Below are positions 20,742-30,487 of a DNA stretch of 64,000 bases, one piece after another. The stretch's first letter is position 1, and each line of letters opens with the position of its first letter. The stretch lies in NCBI RefSeq assembly GCF_014652235.1, contig NZ_BMYK01000002.1:496708-560707 (forward strand), read 5' to 3'. The stretch comes from Pseudorhodoferax aquiterrae (GTDB lineage: Bacteria > Pseudomonadota > Gammaproteobacteria > Burkholderiales > Burkholderiaceae_C). The position numbers and the translations under genes are program-made. The notes beneath the pieces are model-generated. The model saw nothing but the letters and a program-made list of their open reading frames with translations. It did no database searches and had not been told where the DNA came from.

Positions 20742-21811
20742 CACGCGGCCCTCCGCAGACCCGTGATGCGCACGCGGTAGGCGATCAGCGTGTCGCAGGC
20801 CAGCAGCGTGAACAGCAAGAGGCCCTGGAACACGCCCGTCAGCGACTTGGGCAGGCCCAGGCGCGATTGCGCGAGTTCGCCGCCGATGTAGAACATGCTC
20901 ATGAGGATGGCCGAGAACACCATGCCGACGGGATGCAGGCGGCCGACGAAGGCCACGATGATGGCGGCGAAGCCGTAGCCCGCCGGCACGTAGGGCGTGA
21001 GCTGGCCGATCGGGCCGGCCACCTCGAGCGCACCGGCCAGGCCCGCCGCGCCGCCGGAGGTCAAGAGCGCGATCCACAGCGCGCGCCGCGACGAGAAGCC
21101 CGCGTAGCGCGCCGCCGCCGGCGCGAGGCCACCGACCTGCTGCGCGAAGCCGGCCCGCGTGCGGAACAGGAAGATCCACAGCGCGCCCGCGCCGAGCAGC
21201 GCGATCACCAGGCCGATGCTCACGCGCGAGCCCTTCATGAGACGCGGGATCTGCGTGACGGCCTCGAAGGTCTTGCTCTGCGGGAAGTTGTAGCCCATCG
21301 GATCCTTGAGCGGCCCCTGCACGAGGTAGCCCAGGAACTGGATCGCCACGTAGACCAGCATCAGGCTCACGAGGATCTCGCTCGCGTTGAAGCGGTCGCG
21401 CAGCAGCGCCACGATGCCGGCCCAGAGCATGCCGCCCAGGATGCCGGCCAAGAGAATCGGCACGACGATCCACCCCGAGCTGCCCTTGCCGGCCGTCAAG
21501 GCGACACAACCTGCACAGATGGCGCCGATCACGAACTGCCCCTCGGCACCGATGTTCCAGACGTTGGAGCGAAAGCACACCGCCAGCCCCAGCGCGATGA
21601 TGAGCAGCGGCGTGGCCTTGACCATGAGTTCGCCCAGCGCGTAGGCGTTGCGCAGCGGCTCCCAGAAGAACACGCCGAGGCCGCGCAGCGGGTCCTTGCC
21701 CAGCGCGATGAACAGCAGCGTGCCGATCCCCACCGTGATCGCGAGCGCCAGCAATGGCGAACCGAAGCTCCAGAACTTCGAGGGTTCGGGGCGGGCTTCA
21801 AGCTTGAGCAT
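20741..21811 (-). CDS. ABC transporter permease, nucleoside/purine type (first permease)
   Basis: A 356-residue integral membrane protein, partner of the following permease. It carries CFRSNVWNIGAEGQFVIGA near residue 80, the signature of the larger permease in BMP-type systems, and RFNASEILVSLMLVY. Its start overlaps the end of the ATPase gene by 14 bases, so the operon is translationally coupled. Confidence 0.93.
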   Translation of the reverse strand: MLKLEARPEPSKFWSFGSPLLALAITVGIGTLLFIALGKDPLRGLGVFFWEPLRNAYALGELMVKATPLLIIALGLAVCFRSNVWNIGAEGQFVIGAICAGCVALTAGKGSSGWIVVPILLAGILGGMLWAGIVALLRDRFNASEILVSLMLVYVAIQFLGYLVQGPLKDPMGYNFPQSKTFEAVTQIPRLMKGSRVSIGLVIALLGAGALWIFLFRTRAGFAQQVGGLAPAAARYAGFSSRRALWIALLTSGGAAGLAGALEVAGPIGQLTPYVPAGYGFAAIIVAFVGRLHPVGMVFSAILMSMFYIGGELAQSRLGLPKSLTGVFQGLLLFTLLACDTLIAYRVRITGLRRAA

Positions 21812-23330
21812 GCTGCGCCTCCCCCACCGCGGAACCGGTCCACAGGCCGGACATCCACTCGCCGATCTGCGGCACGGTCGCCTGCGCGCGCGCCACGGAC
21901 GGGGAGAGACGGCCCTTGGCGATCACGTAGAGCCGGTCGCTGATCTCGAACAGCTCGTCCAGCTCCTCGCTGACCACGAGCACGGCGCAGCCCGCGTCGC
22001 GCAGCGCGAGGATGGCGCCGCGGATCTGCGCGGCCGCGCCCACATCCACGCCCCAGGTCGGCTGCGAGACGATCAGGAGCTTTGGATTGGCGTCGATCTC
22101 GCGCCCGACGATGAACTTCTGCAGATTGCCGCCCGACAGCGACTTGGCGGCAGACTGCGGCCCGCCCGCCTTGACCTTGTAGCGCGCGATCGTCTCGCGT
22201 GCCTGTTCGGTGAGCCGGCGCACGCGGATCCAGCCGCTCCTGGCCACGGCGTCGTTGCGTGTGAGCAGCAGGTTGTGCGCCAGGCTCAGCGTGGGCACCG
22301 CGCCGCGGCCCAGGCGTTCCTCCGGCACGAAATGCAGGCCCAGTGCGCGCCGGCGGCCCGGGCGCAGGCGGGCCGCGTCCTGGCCGAAGATGCGCACCAT
22401 GGCCGGCTCGGCGCGGCAGTCCTCGCCCGACAGCGCATAGAGCAGTTCCTTTTGCCCGTTGCCCGAGACGCCCGCGATGCCGACCACTTCGCCCGCGCGC
22501 ACGTCCAGGGCGATGCCTTCCAGGTCCACGCCGAACTGGTCTTCGCGCGCGAGCGTGAGGCCCTGCACCTGCAGCACGGTGGCGCCGGCCTGGCTCTCGC
22601 GGTGCTGCAGCGCCGGCGGCTCCGCGCCGATCATGAGCCGGCTCAGCGAGGCATTGCTCTCCTCGCGCGGGTTGCACACGCCCGTGACCTTGCCGCCGCG
22701 CAACACCGTGCAGGCCGTGCAGAGTTCGCGGATCTCGTGCAGCTTGTGGCTGATGTACAGGATGCTGCAGCCTTCGGCCGCAAGCTTCTTGAGCACCACG
22801 AACAGCTTCTCGACCGCCTGCGGCGTCAGCACCGAGGTGGGCTCGTCCAGGATCAAGAGCTTGGGGTCGGTCAGCAGCGCGCGGATGATCTCCACGCGCT
22901 GCATCTCGCCGACCGACAGCGTGTGCACGGGCCGGCTGGGATCGATGTCCAGGCCGTACTCGCCGGCCTTGGCCGTGATGCGCTGCGTGACCTCGGCCAG
23001 CTTCAGGTGCTTGTCCAGCCCCAGCCAGACGTTCTCGGCCACGGTCAGCGTGTCGAACAGGCTGAAGTGCTGGAACACCATGCTGATGCCCAGCGCGCGC
23101 GCCTCCTGCGGGTTGCGGATGTGCACCTCGCGGCCGTCGAAGGTCACCGTGCCCTGGTCGGGTTTGACCGAGCCGTAGATGATCTTCATGAGCGTGGACT
23201 TGCCGGCGCCGTTCTCGCCGAGCACGGCGTGGGTCTCGCCGGGCATCACGGTCAGCGAGACATCGCTGTTGGCCACAACGGCCGGGTAGGCCTTGGTGAT
23301 GTTGGCGAGCGCCAAGCGGGGAATGGTCAT
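21798..23330 (-). CDS. ABC transporter ATP-binding protein, nucleoside/purine type
   Basis: A 510-residue protein with two tandem ATPase domains. Domain 1: Walker A GENGAGKSTLMK, signature LSVGEMQRVEI, Walker B LLILDEPTSVLTP. Domain 2 has a degenerate Walker A (GVSGNGQKELL) and SLSGGNLQKFIVGREI, and a Walker B change (LLIVSQPTWGVDVG) in place of the usual acidic pair. One active and one degenerate site is usual for this ribose/nucleoside-type subclass. First gene of the operon; the start is taken at MTIPRLALANI. Confidence 0.94.
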   Translation of the reverse strand: MTIPRLALANITKAYPAVVANSDVSLTVMPGETHAVLGENGAGKSTLMKIIYGSVKPDQGTVTFDGREVHIRNPQEARALGISMVFQHFSLFDTLTVAENVWLGLDKHLKLAEVTQRITAKAGEYGLDIDPSRPVHTLSVGEMQRVEIIRALLTDPKLLILDEPTSVLTPQAVEKLFVVLKKLAAEGCSILYISHKLHEIRELCTACTVLRGGKVTGVCNPREESNASLSRLMIGAEPPALQHRESQAGATVLQVQGLTLAREDQFGVDLEGIALDVRAGEVVGIAGVSGNGQKELLYALSGEDCRAEPAMVRIFGQDAARLRPGRRRALGLHFVPEERLGRGAVPTLSLAHNLLLTRNDAVARSGWIRVRRLTEQARETIARYKVKAGGPQSAAKSLSGGNLQKFIVGREIDANPKLLIVSQPTWGVDVGAAAQIRGAILALRDAGCAVLVVSEELDELFEISDRLYVIAKGRLSPSVARAQATVPQIGEWMSGLWTGSAVGEAQHAQA

Positions 23331-23493
23331 GGGCAGCGGAAGCACCTCTGGGCGGGTCTTGGATGTGTTTCGGTCACACCAGCAAGGTCGATGCCACCTT
23401 GCAGCGGCCCTTCCCCGCCGGTCGTGCACCAAAACCGAGCGTGGGCGCGATGTTAAGGGCGCCCGCCATGGCCCGGACCGGCGGACGCCCCCC

Positions 23494-24432
23494 TCAACGG
23501 ACCGGGGAAACCCGATGGGTGGGTGCAGCCCGGGCGTAGCCGAAGAGCTGTACGACGAACTCCCGCAGCCATGCCCGCGCCGGTTCGTTCGCATGGCGCC
23601 GGCTCCAGTGCAGCGACACCGTGAACTCCGCCAGCGGCAGCGCCGGCTCCACGAGGGCGTAGCCGCCCTGCTCCGCGAAGCCCAGCGCGATGTTGCGCGG
23701 CATCACCACCGCCAGATCGGTTGCGCGCACGATGGCCGGCAGCACGAGGAAGTGGTGCGTGGTCAGGCGCAGCCGGTCCTGCAGCTGCAGCAGTTCGAGG
23801 ATGCGCAAGGTGTCCGAGTGCGTGCGCACGGCCACCAGCTCCAGCCCGCGCAGCCAGGCCAGTCCATCGCCAACCTTGCGGCGCGTGCGCAGCGACGGAT
23901 GGCCTTCGCGCAGCAGCACGACGTAGCGGTCGCGCAGCAAGGCCACCTGCTCCGTGCCCTGCACCTGGGGCAGGAAGCCGAAGGCCAGGTCGATGCGGCC
24001 GTCGTCCAGCGCGGGCGCGATCTCGGCCGCGGGCAGCGGCATGGTCTCCACGCGCACGCCCGGCGCGGCGCGCAGCAGCGCGGCCATGAGTTCGGGCAGG
24101 AAGCGCGCCTCGCCGATGTCGGACAGGTGCAGGCGGAACACCTGGCGCGCGCTGGCCGGATCGAAGCTGGCCTGCGCGTGCAGCGCCTGCTCCAGGATGG
24201 CCAGCGCCTCGCGCACCGCGCTGCCCAGCGCCTCGGCCTTGGGCGTGGGCCGCACGCCGGCGCCCGCGCGCACGAACAGCGGGTCGTGCAGCAGCGTGCG
24301 CAGCCGCGCCAGACCCTGGCTCGCCGCGGGCTGGGTGATGTCCAGCAGCTCGGCCGCGCGGCTCACGTTGCGCGTGCGGCCGATCGCGTCGAACAGGCGC
24401 AGCAGGTTGAGGTCAAGTGCGTTGATATGCAT
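23494..24432 (-). CDS. LysR-family transcriptional regulator
   Basis: A 312-residue regulator. Helix-turn-helix at about residues 7-65 (LDLNLLRLFDAIGRTRNVSRAA, LLDITQPAASQGLARLR), then a two-lobed effector domain. It is divergent from the benzoylformate decarboxylase gene, so it probably controls it in response to an aromatic acid; this is inference. Candidate starts are ATGs at 24432, 24441 and 24459. A TAAAAT box on the minus strand at 24458-24463 would exclude the last. The two nearer ATGs lie in a symmetric ATGCAT-CCG-ATGCAT element that could be an autoregulatory site. Confidence 0.9.
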   Translation of the reverse strand: MHINALDLNLLRLFDAIGRTRNVSRAAELLDITQPAASQGLARLRTLLHDPLFVRAGAGVRPTPKAEALGSAVREALAILEQALHAQASFDPASARQVFRLHLSDIGEARFLPELMAALLRAAPGVRVETMPLPAAEIAPALDDGRIDLAFGFLPQVQGTEQVALLRDRYVVLLREGHPSLRTRRKVGDGLAWLRGLELVAVRTHSDTLRILELLQLQDRLRLTTHHFLVLPAIVRATDLAVVMPRNIALGFAEQGGYALVEPALPLAEFTVSLHWSRRHANEPARAWLREFVVQLFGYARAAPTHRVSPVR

Positions 24433-24522
24433 CGGATGCATGGTTCTTATCCGAATCATTTTATTGATGGCATGAGCTGGCAGACCGAAGATCGCAGGCT
24501 TCGATCTCTTGCGGCTGCTTCC

Positions 24523-26115
24523 ATGTCCGACCAACCCACCGTCCGCGAAGCCGTGCTCGCGCTGCTGCGCAGCTTCGGCATCGACACCATCTTCGGCAAC
24601 CCCGGCTCGACCGAGCTACCGCTGTTCCTCGACTTCCCGGACGACTTCCGCTACGTCCTGGGCCTGCAGGAATCCGTGGTCGTGGGCATGGCCGACGGCT
24701 ACGCCCAGGCCACGGGCAATGCGGCCTTCGTCAACCTGCACTCGGCCGCCGGCGTCGGCCACGCCATGGGCAACATCTTCACGGCGCACAAGAACCGCAC
24801 GCCCATGGTCATCACGGCCGGCCAACAGGCGCGCTCCATCCTGCCGTTCGAGCCCTTCCTGTTCTCGGCCCAGGCGACCGAGCTGCCCAAGCCCTATGTC
24901 AAGTGGAGCGTGGAGCCCGCCCGGGCCGAGGACGTGCCGCTGGCCATCGCGCGCGCCTACTACATCGCCATGCAGGAGCCCAAGGGCCCGGTGCTGGTGT
25001 CGATTCCGGCCGACGACTGGGCGCGGCCGACCGAGCCGGTGCTGGCGCGCACGGTGAGCCAGGTGGCGCGGCCCGACCCGGCCCTGCTCGAACGGATCGG
25101 CCAGTTGCTGGAGGCCAGCCGCCGGCCGGCCCTGGTGGTCGGGGCCGCCACCGACCGCGCCGGCGCCTGGGACGCCACCGTGGCGCTGGCCGAGCGCCAC
25201 CAGGCGCGCGTGTGGATCGCGCCCATGTCGGGCCGCGCCGGCTTTCCGGAAGACCACCCGCTGTTCGCCGGCTTCCTGCCGGCCATGCGCGAGCAGATCG
25301 TCGCCAAGCTGGCCGGGCACGACTTCGTGCTCGCGCTCGGCGCGCCGGCCTTCACCTACCACGTGGAGGGGGCCGGCCCGCACCTGCCGGCGGGCGCCAG
25401 CCTGGCGCAGATCGTCGACGACCCGCAGGTCGCGGCCTGGGCACCCGTGGGCCTGGCGGTGGTCGGCAACATCCGGCTCGCGCTCGAGGACCTGCTGGCC
25501 CGGCCGGCAAGCGCCACGGCCCACCGCGAGCCGCCGCCCGCCCGCCAGCCGGCCCCGGTGCCGCCGGCCCCCGCGGCGGGCCAACGCCCGTCCACCGCCT
25601 GGGTGCTGCACCGGCTCGACCAGTTGCGGCCGGCGGACGCCGTGGTGGTCGAGGAAGCGCCCAGCGCGCGCCCGACCATGCAGCAGCAGCTGCCCATGCG
25701 CGCGGCCGCCAGCTTCTACACCATGTGCAGCGGCGGCCTGGGCTACAGCCTGCCGGCCGCCGTGGGCGTAGCGCTGGGCCGGCCCGGCCAGCGCGTGATC
25801 GCGCTGGTCGGCGACGGCTCGGCCATGTACGCGATCCAGGCGCTGTGGAGCGCGGCCCAGCTGCGGCTGCCGCTCACGGTGCTGATCCTCAAGAACCGCA
25901 GCTACGCGGCGCTCAACATGTTCGCGCCGGCCTTCGGCTTCGCGGCCGGCGCCGAGCTGCCCGGCACCGCCCTGCCCGACCTGGACTTCGTGGCGCTGGC
26001 CCACGGCCATGGCTGCCAGGGGCTGCGCGCGGCCGATGGCCAAGCGCTGGAACGCCTGCTGCCGCAGGCGCTGGCCGCGACCACGCCGACGCTGCTGGAA
26101 ATCGACGTGGACTGA
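24523..26115 (+). CDS. mdlC: Benzoylformate decarboxylase
   Basis: A 530-residue thiamine-diphosphate enzyme converting benzoylformate to benzaldehyde and CO2 in mandelate degradation. The Pseudomonas putida active-site set is present: Ser29 in GNPGSTE, Glu49 in LQES, His72 in NLHSAAG and the His of FTYHVEG (equivalents of Ser26, Glu47, His70, His281 in that enzyme, from memory). The ThDP-binding motif begins VGDGSAMYAIQ. Length matches the family. An Ala/Pro-rich linker lies between the middle and C-terminal domains. A related 2-keto acid could be the true substrate. Followed by a Bug protein 26 bases downstream. Confidence 0.88.
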   Translation: MSDQPTVREAVLALLRSFGIDTIFGNPGSTELPLFLDFPDDFRYVLGLQESVVVGMADGYAQATGNAAFVNLHSAAGVGHAMGNIFTAHKNRTPMVITAGQQARSILPFEPFLFSAQATELPKPYVKWSVEPARAEDVPLAIARAYYIAMQEPKGPVLVSIPADDWARPTEPVLARTVSQVARPDPALLERIGQLLEASRRPALVVGAATDRAGAWDATVALAERHQARVWIAPMSGRAGFPEDHPLFAGFLPAMREQIVAKLAGHDFVLALGAPAFTYHVEGAGPHLPAGASLAQIVDDPQVAAWAPVGLAVVGNIRLALEDLLARPASATAHREPPPARQPAPVPPAPAAGQRPSTAWVLHRLDQLRPADAVVVEEAPSARPTMQQQLPMRAAASFYTMCSGGLGYSLPAAVGVALGRPGQRVIALVGDGSAMYAIQALWSAAQLRLPLTVLILKNRSYAALNMFAPAFGFAAGAELPGTALPDLDFVALAHGHGCQGLRAADGQALERLLPQALAATTPTLLEIDVD

Positions 26116-26141
26116 ACCACACCACAAAAAAGGAGACAAGC

Positions 26142-27107
26142 ATGACCATTCCCCGCCGAACCGCCCTGGCCAGCCTGGCCGCGTTCTCTGTCATTCGCGC
26201 CCATGCCCAGGCCTGGCCCGCCAAGCCGATCCGCGTGGTCGTGAACTTCCCGCCCGGCGGTGCGGCCGACCAGATCGCGCGGGCGGTCGGCACCCCGCTG
26301 TCCGAAGCCCTGGGCCAGCCCGTGGTCGTGGAGAACCGCGGCGGCGCCAACGGCAACATCGGCGGCGAGGCCGTGGCCAAGGCCGCGCCGGACGGCTACA
26401 CCCTGCTCATGAGCTCGGGCGGCATGGTCTCGGTGAATCCGCACATCTATGCCCGCATGCCGTTCGACCCGGTGCGCGACATCGTGCCCGTGGCCTCGGC
26501 CGCGCGCGTGCTGGTCTACCTGCTCGTGCGGCCCGACCTGCCGCCCAGGAACATCGCCGAATTCATCGCCTACCTGAAGGCCAACCCAGGCAAGCTCTCC
26601 TACGGCTCGCCCGGCAACGGCAGCTCGCCGCACCTGGCCGGCGAGATGATGAAGGCGCAGGCCAACGTGTTCTCCGTGCACGTGCCCTACCGGGGCGCCG
26701 CGCCCGCACTGCAGGACCTGCTGGCCGGCCAGATCGACTACTTCTTCGATCCCGGCATCGGCCTGAACCAGGTGCGCGCCGGCAAGCTGCGCCTGCTGGC
26801 GGTGGGCAGCCCCAAGCGCTCGCCGGCCTTCCCCGAGGTGCCCACGCTGGACGAGGCCGGGCTCAAGGGCTTCGACGCAGACACGGTGTTCGGCTTCTAC
26901 GCGCCGGCCGGCACGCCGGCCGAGGTGATCGCGCGGCTGAACCGCGAGATCAACCGCATCCTGCAGACGGCGCCGCTGCGCGAACGCATGCTGGCGCTCG
27001 GTGGCGAGGCATTGCCGCTGACGCCCGAGCAGTTCCACCAGCGCGCGGAAGAGGACTCCAAACGCTTCGGGGCCATCATCAAGGCGCGCGGCATCCGCGG
27101 GGATTAG
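26142..27107 (+). CDS. Bug/TctC-family periplasmic binding protein
   Basis: A 321-residue tripartite-tricarboxylate-type solute receptor. Signal peptide through RAHA (about residues 1-22), then WPAKPIRVVVNFPPGGAADQIAR, the family hallmark, and VVENRGGANGNIGGEAVAKA. A strong AGGAG lies just upstream. No TctA/TctB membrane genes are nearby, which is common for these expanded receptors in Burkholderiales. Its position after mdlC suggests an aromatic or 2-hydroxy acid ligand; that is inference. Its stop overlaps the convergent GH94 gene stop. Confidence 0.93.
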   Translation: MTIPRRTALASLAAFSVIRAHAQAWPAKPIRVVVNFPPGGAADQIARAVGTPLSEALGQPVVVENRGGANGNIGGEAVAKAAPDGYTLLMSSGGMVSVNPHIYARMPFDPVRDIVPVASAARVLVYLLVRPDLPPRNIAEFIAYLKANPGKLSYGSPGNGSSPHLAGEMMKAQANVFSVHVPYRGAAPALQDLLAGQIDYFFDPGIGLNQVRAGKLRLLAVGSPKRSPAFPEVPTLDEAGLKGFDADTVFGFYAPAGTPAEVIARLNREINRILQTAPLRERMLALGGEALPLTPEQFHQRAEEDSKRFGAIIKARGIRGD

Positions 27108-30100
27108 CCCAGCACGATCTCCAGCGTGGCGCCGCCCCCAGCCTGCGCGAGTGCGTCCATCCAGTCGGTCAGCGCCACACTGGCCGGGCCCGGGCGGTAG
27201 CGGTTGGCGAGCCGCGTGAATGCCAGCGGCCGCCCGTTCAACGCCAGCTGCTGCACGCCGCAGCCGCGTGGTCCGACGCGGTAACGCACCTGCACAGCGG
27301 TGCCGCGCAGGCAAGCCTGGGCGACCAGGCCGTCCAGGCCCCGCGGCATCACCGGGTCGAAGTGGACGGCGTCGTGGCTGCCGCGCAGGCCCAGCAGCTG
27401 GCGCACGACCAGGCTCAGCGCGATGCCTGCGCCGCTGGAGTACACGCGCCAGCCGCCCTGCACGGCCACTTCGCCGGCAAGCAATCGGTCGTAACGCGCC
27501 GCGGCCTCGTAGCGGTCATTGAACGCTGCATCGGAACTCGAGTAGTAGCAGTTGGCCTGGCGCAGCCGCGCCTGCGGCAGCCAAGTCTGCATGCCGATCG
27601 GGTTGGCCTGGCACAGGGCCTCGAAGAAGGCCTCGGCGTCGCCATGCTGCGCGAGCGCCTCGGCGTAGCGCAGGTGGGCGTGGGTGTACATGAGGCCGAT
27701 CTCGCGGCCGAAGAAGCTGGCGCTCTCGGCCCGCTGGAACAGGGTCTGCGGGCCGCCGCGGTAGGCCAGCGGGCGGTCGAACAGGCGGGCGCCATCGGGG
27801 CCCAGCAGGTGCGTGCGGACCAAAGCCAGGTGCTGAGCCGCCTGGTCCGGGTCCAGCATCTCGTTGATGACGGCGTGGACCATGGGCAGCAGGCTGTAAT
27901 GGGCGCCCGTCAGCGCGTCGCATGGATGCAGCAGGTAGCGCGGCGCGCCGGCGGCCTCGAACAGGGCGTAGCCTGCCAGCACGCCATCGGGCATGAGCTG
28001 CTGCTGGAAGTCTTGCAGCACCGCCTGGGCCTGTACGGCCAGCGCATCGGCCTGGTCCGTGCGGCCCAGGGCCTGCAGCCCCTGCCCCAGCGTGCGCAGC
28101 ATCTGGTAGTGCAGCGTCACGGTCCAGGCACTGCACAGCCGCTCGCGCAGCGCCGGGTCGGCCGGCTGCAGCGCATCGTTCCAGTCGCCATGGCCGTAGG
28201 CGGCCAGCCGGGTGGCCGGGATGCGCCGCTGCGCGATGACGCCCAGCGCACGCTGCACGTGCTGCCAGACCGTGGCCTGCTCGGCTTGCGCGGGGCCCTC
28301 GGGGTGGAAGAACGGCAGCCGCTCGTCGAGCACGCCACCGTCGCCCGCGGCCTGCAGGTACTGCCCCAGCGCCACGAGCGGCCAGAACACGATGTCGCCG
28401 TGCGAGTCGCCGGCGCGCACGTGGCGGTCGCGCGCGAAGAACATGAACCACTGCGGCCAGTCGCCATCGGGCTGCTGCTCGGCGAACACGCGCAGCAGGA
28501 GGTCGCGCAGCGGCGGCAGGCAGCCGTGCGCCAGCAGCAGTTCCACCGGGCCCTGGCTCACGTCGCGCGTGCCCCAGCCGCCGCCGGTGTACTGCTCCAG
28601 TCCGCGCGGCGCGAGGTAGTGCACGAGCGCGTTGTCCTGCAGCCAGGGCAGCCACTCGGCCAGCGCCGACAGTCTGGGTCGGGCCGTGCCCGGCGGCAGT
28701 TCCAGCTCAGGCAGGCGCAGCGCAGGCAGGCGGGGCAAGGCGGCATCGGGCGCGGCCAGCGGGCCGAGCAGCTCGGAGCGCAGCGTCAGGCCGAAGACGG
28801 CGCACGGCAGCGTCCGCAGGCACAAAAAGGGCTGGTCGCGCGATCGCCCGTCCAGGTACAGCAGCTCGTCCGCACCCACATGCTCCAGCAGCGCCGCGCT
28901 GCCTGCGTCCGGCTGCAATGCGAAGCTGCCGCCCGGGTACTGCCGCTGCGCGGCGCTGCCGGGCGCGGGCGCCACGGTCACCGCGCCGTCCGCGCCGCGC
29001 CGCCACGCGGGCATGCCCGGCGCGAGCCCGTCGTCGCCCTGCAGCGCCAGGTGGTGCGTGACGAGGAAGCGCACCGCGGGCCCGGCGTCCACCTGCAGCG
29101 CGAGCGACAGCGCATGGTCCTCGGTCGCGGCGCTGGCGCGGACCGTCAGCACGCCCTGCGCATGGGCATAGATCCACGCGCACTGCCCGGCGGACATGGC
29201 GAAGGCCGAGGGCAGCCCCAGCAGCCGCCATTGCCCGCCGATCTCCACCAGCACCCGCTGCCCGCTGCCGCGGTGCAGACCCAGGTAGCTGCGCACGGTG
29301 GACAGCAGCCGGTTGCTGCTCACATGGCCCTGGGTCACCATGGAATGGAACACCCCGCCCATCCAGCAGGTGCTGGTCAGGCTGCGCTCGTCGGGCACCA
29401 GGTGCGCGCCCGTGCGCAAGATCTGGCCATGCGGGCGCAGTGTCTGGCTTTCCTTGCGCGGCAGCGCCACATGGGTGCCGAAGGCCGCGAAGAAGGACAG
29501 CAGCCGCCCTTCGGCGTCGCGCTCCACCTGGCGCCACGGCAGTGCAAACCGCTGGGCCAGCTCCGACTCGGACAGCGCGTGCGTCGCCAGGTCGGCGGCC
29601 CGCGTGAACAGGCTGGGCGCGGCCGCGCGCCAGGGCGGGCCCGGCTCGGCCGGTGCCGGCGCAGCCGCCGCCAGCGCCGCCCAGGCATCGGCCTGGGCCA
29701 GGTCGGCCGCGCCGGTGGCCTGGGGGTGGTCGGCCTGCACGCCGGCGAAGAAGCCCAGCCGCGCACCGGCCTGCGCGGGCAGCACGCAGGGCGCGTCCTG
29801 CAGCGCCAGCATGGCGTGCTCGTGCTGCAGACGCTGGTTGGGCAAATCGGCCGTGGCGACCACAGGGGAGGCGCCGCTGCGCCAGCCCAGGCCGATGGAC
29901 TGCAGGGCGTCCGTCGCGTAGCCGACCGCACGCCGCAGCGAACCCAGCAGCAGCCAGGGATGGCGCTGGCCCGCGCCCGCCAGGTTCTGCCGTGTCGCCA
30001 GCACCGTGCCACGCCAGGGATGGTCCAGCGGCACATGGTCCAGGTACTGGCTGACGTAGTACTCGTTGATGCGGACGGCGCCATAGGGCGCCAGCGCGAC

Positions 30101-30487
30101 GTCCTGCAGCAGCACGAGGTCCACCGTCTGCGCACTGTCGCCCGCGTTGTGCAGGTCGACCTGCCAGGACCAGACCGGCGCGCTGGCATGCAGTTGGAGC
30201 CGCACCGCGTAGCGCAGAGCACCCCAGTTCCCACGCGCCTGCCACGCCCCGGCATGCAGGCGCCACTGCGCACCGCTGTCCGGCGACAGCAGGTTCAGGC
30301 TGTCCAGCACCGCGCCGTCCTGGCGGCGGCGCAGCCACAGGGCCGTGGTTGCCGCTTCGAGCGCATGGCCGGCGAAGAGCTGGAGGGTGGTGTCGCCGAA
30401 GTCCAGGCGGTGCAGCGTGCCGTTGGCATGGAAGGTCGCCGACAGGCCGCCGGGGCTGTTCAGCACAAGCTCGGAGGAAGCGCTCAT
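27104..30487 (-). CDS. GH94 phosphorylase, probable 1,2-beta-oligoglucan phosphorylase
   Basis: A 1127-residue protein without a signal peptide. An N-terminal beta-sandwich part (about 1-560) is followed by an (alpha/alpha)6 barrel with QYTGGGWGTRDVSQGP and YGHGDWNDAL, the Asp-containing GH94 catalytic motif (Asp768 and Asp771), then a C-terminal beta domain. Cellobiose and chitobiose phosphorylases are about 800 residues; a single-module protein near 1100 residues fits the 1,2-beta-oligoglucan phosphorylase group. The expected reaction is sophoro-oligosaccharide plus phosphate to glucose-1-phosphate. The GH144 and GH1 neighbours support this. Start overlaps the previous stop by four bases. 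Last gene of the operon. Confidence 0.8.
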   Translation of the reverse strand: MSASSELVLNSPGGLSATFHANGTLHRLDFGDTTLQLFAGHALEAATTALWLRRRQDGAVLDSLNLLSPDSGAQWRLHAGAWQARGNWGALRYAVRLQLHASAPVWSWQVDLHNAGDSAQTVDLVLLQDVALAPYGAVRINEYYVSQYLDHVPLDHPWRGTVLATRQNLAGAGQRHPWLLLGSLRRAVGYATDALQSIGLGWRSGASPVVATADLPNQRLQHEHAMLALQDAPCVLPAQAGARLGFFAGVQADHPQATGAADLAQADAWAALAAAAPAPAEPGPPWRAAAPSLFTRAADLATHALSESELAQRFALPWRQVERDAEGRLLSFFAAFGTHVALPRKESQTLRPHGQILRTGAHLVPDERSLTSTCWMGGVFHSMVTQGHVSSNRLLSTVRSYLGLHRGSGQRVLVEIGGQWRLLGLPSAFAMSAGQCAWIYAHAQGVLTVRASAATEDHALSLALQVDAGPAVRFLVTHHLALQGDDGLAPGMPAWRRGADGAVTVAPAPGSAAQRQYPGGSFALQPDAGSAALLEHVGADELLYLDGRSRDQPFLCLRTLPCAVFGLTLRSELLGPLAAPDAALPRLPALRLPELELPPGTARPRLSALAEWLPWLQDNALVHYLAPRGLEQYTGGGWGTRDVSQGPVELLLAHGCLPPLRDLLLRVFAEQQPDGDWPQWFMFFARDRHVRAGDSHGDIVFWPLVALGQYLQAAGDGGVLDERLPFFHPEGPAQAEQATVWQHVQRALGVIAQRRIPATRLAAYGHGDWNDALQPADPALRERLCSAWTVTLHYQMLRTLGQGLQALGRTDQADALAVQAQAVLQDFQQQLMPDGVLAGYALFEAAGAPRYLLHPCDALTGAHYSLLPMVHAVINEMLDPDQAAQHLALVRTHLLGPDGARLFDRPLAYRGGPQTLFQRAESASFFGREIGLMYTHAHLRYAEALAQHGDAEAFFEALCQANPIGMQTWLPQARLRQANCYYSSSDAAFNDRYEAAARYDRLLAGEVAVQGGWRVYSSGAGIALSLVVRQLLGLRGSHDAVHFDPVMPRGLDGLVAQACLRGTAVQVRYRVGPRGCGVQQLALNGRPLAFTRLANRYRPGPASVALTDWMDALAQAGGGATLEIVLG

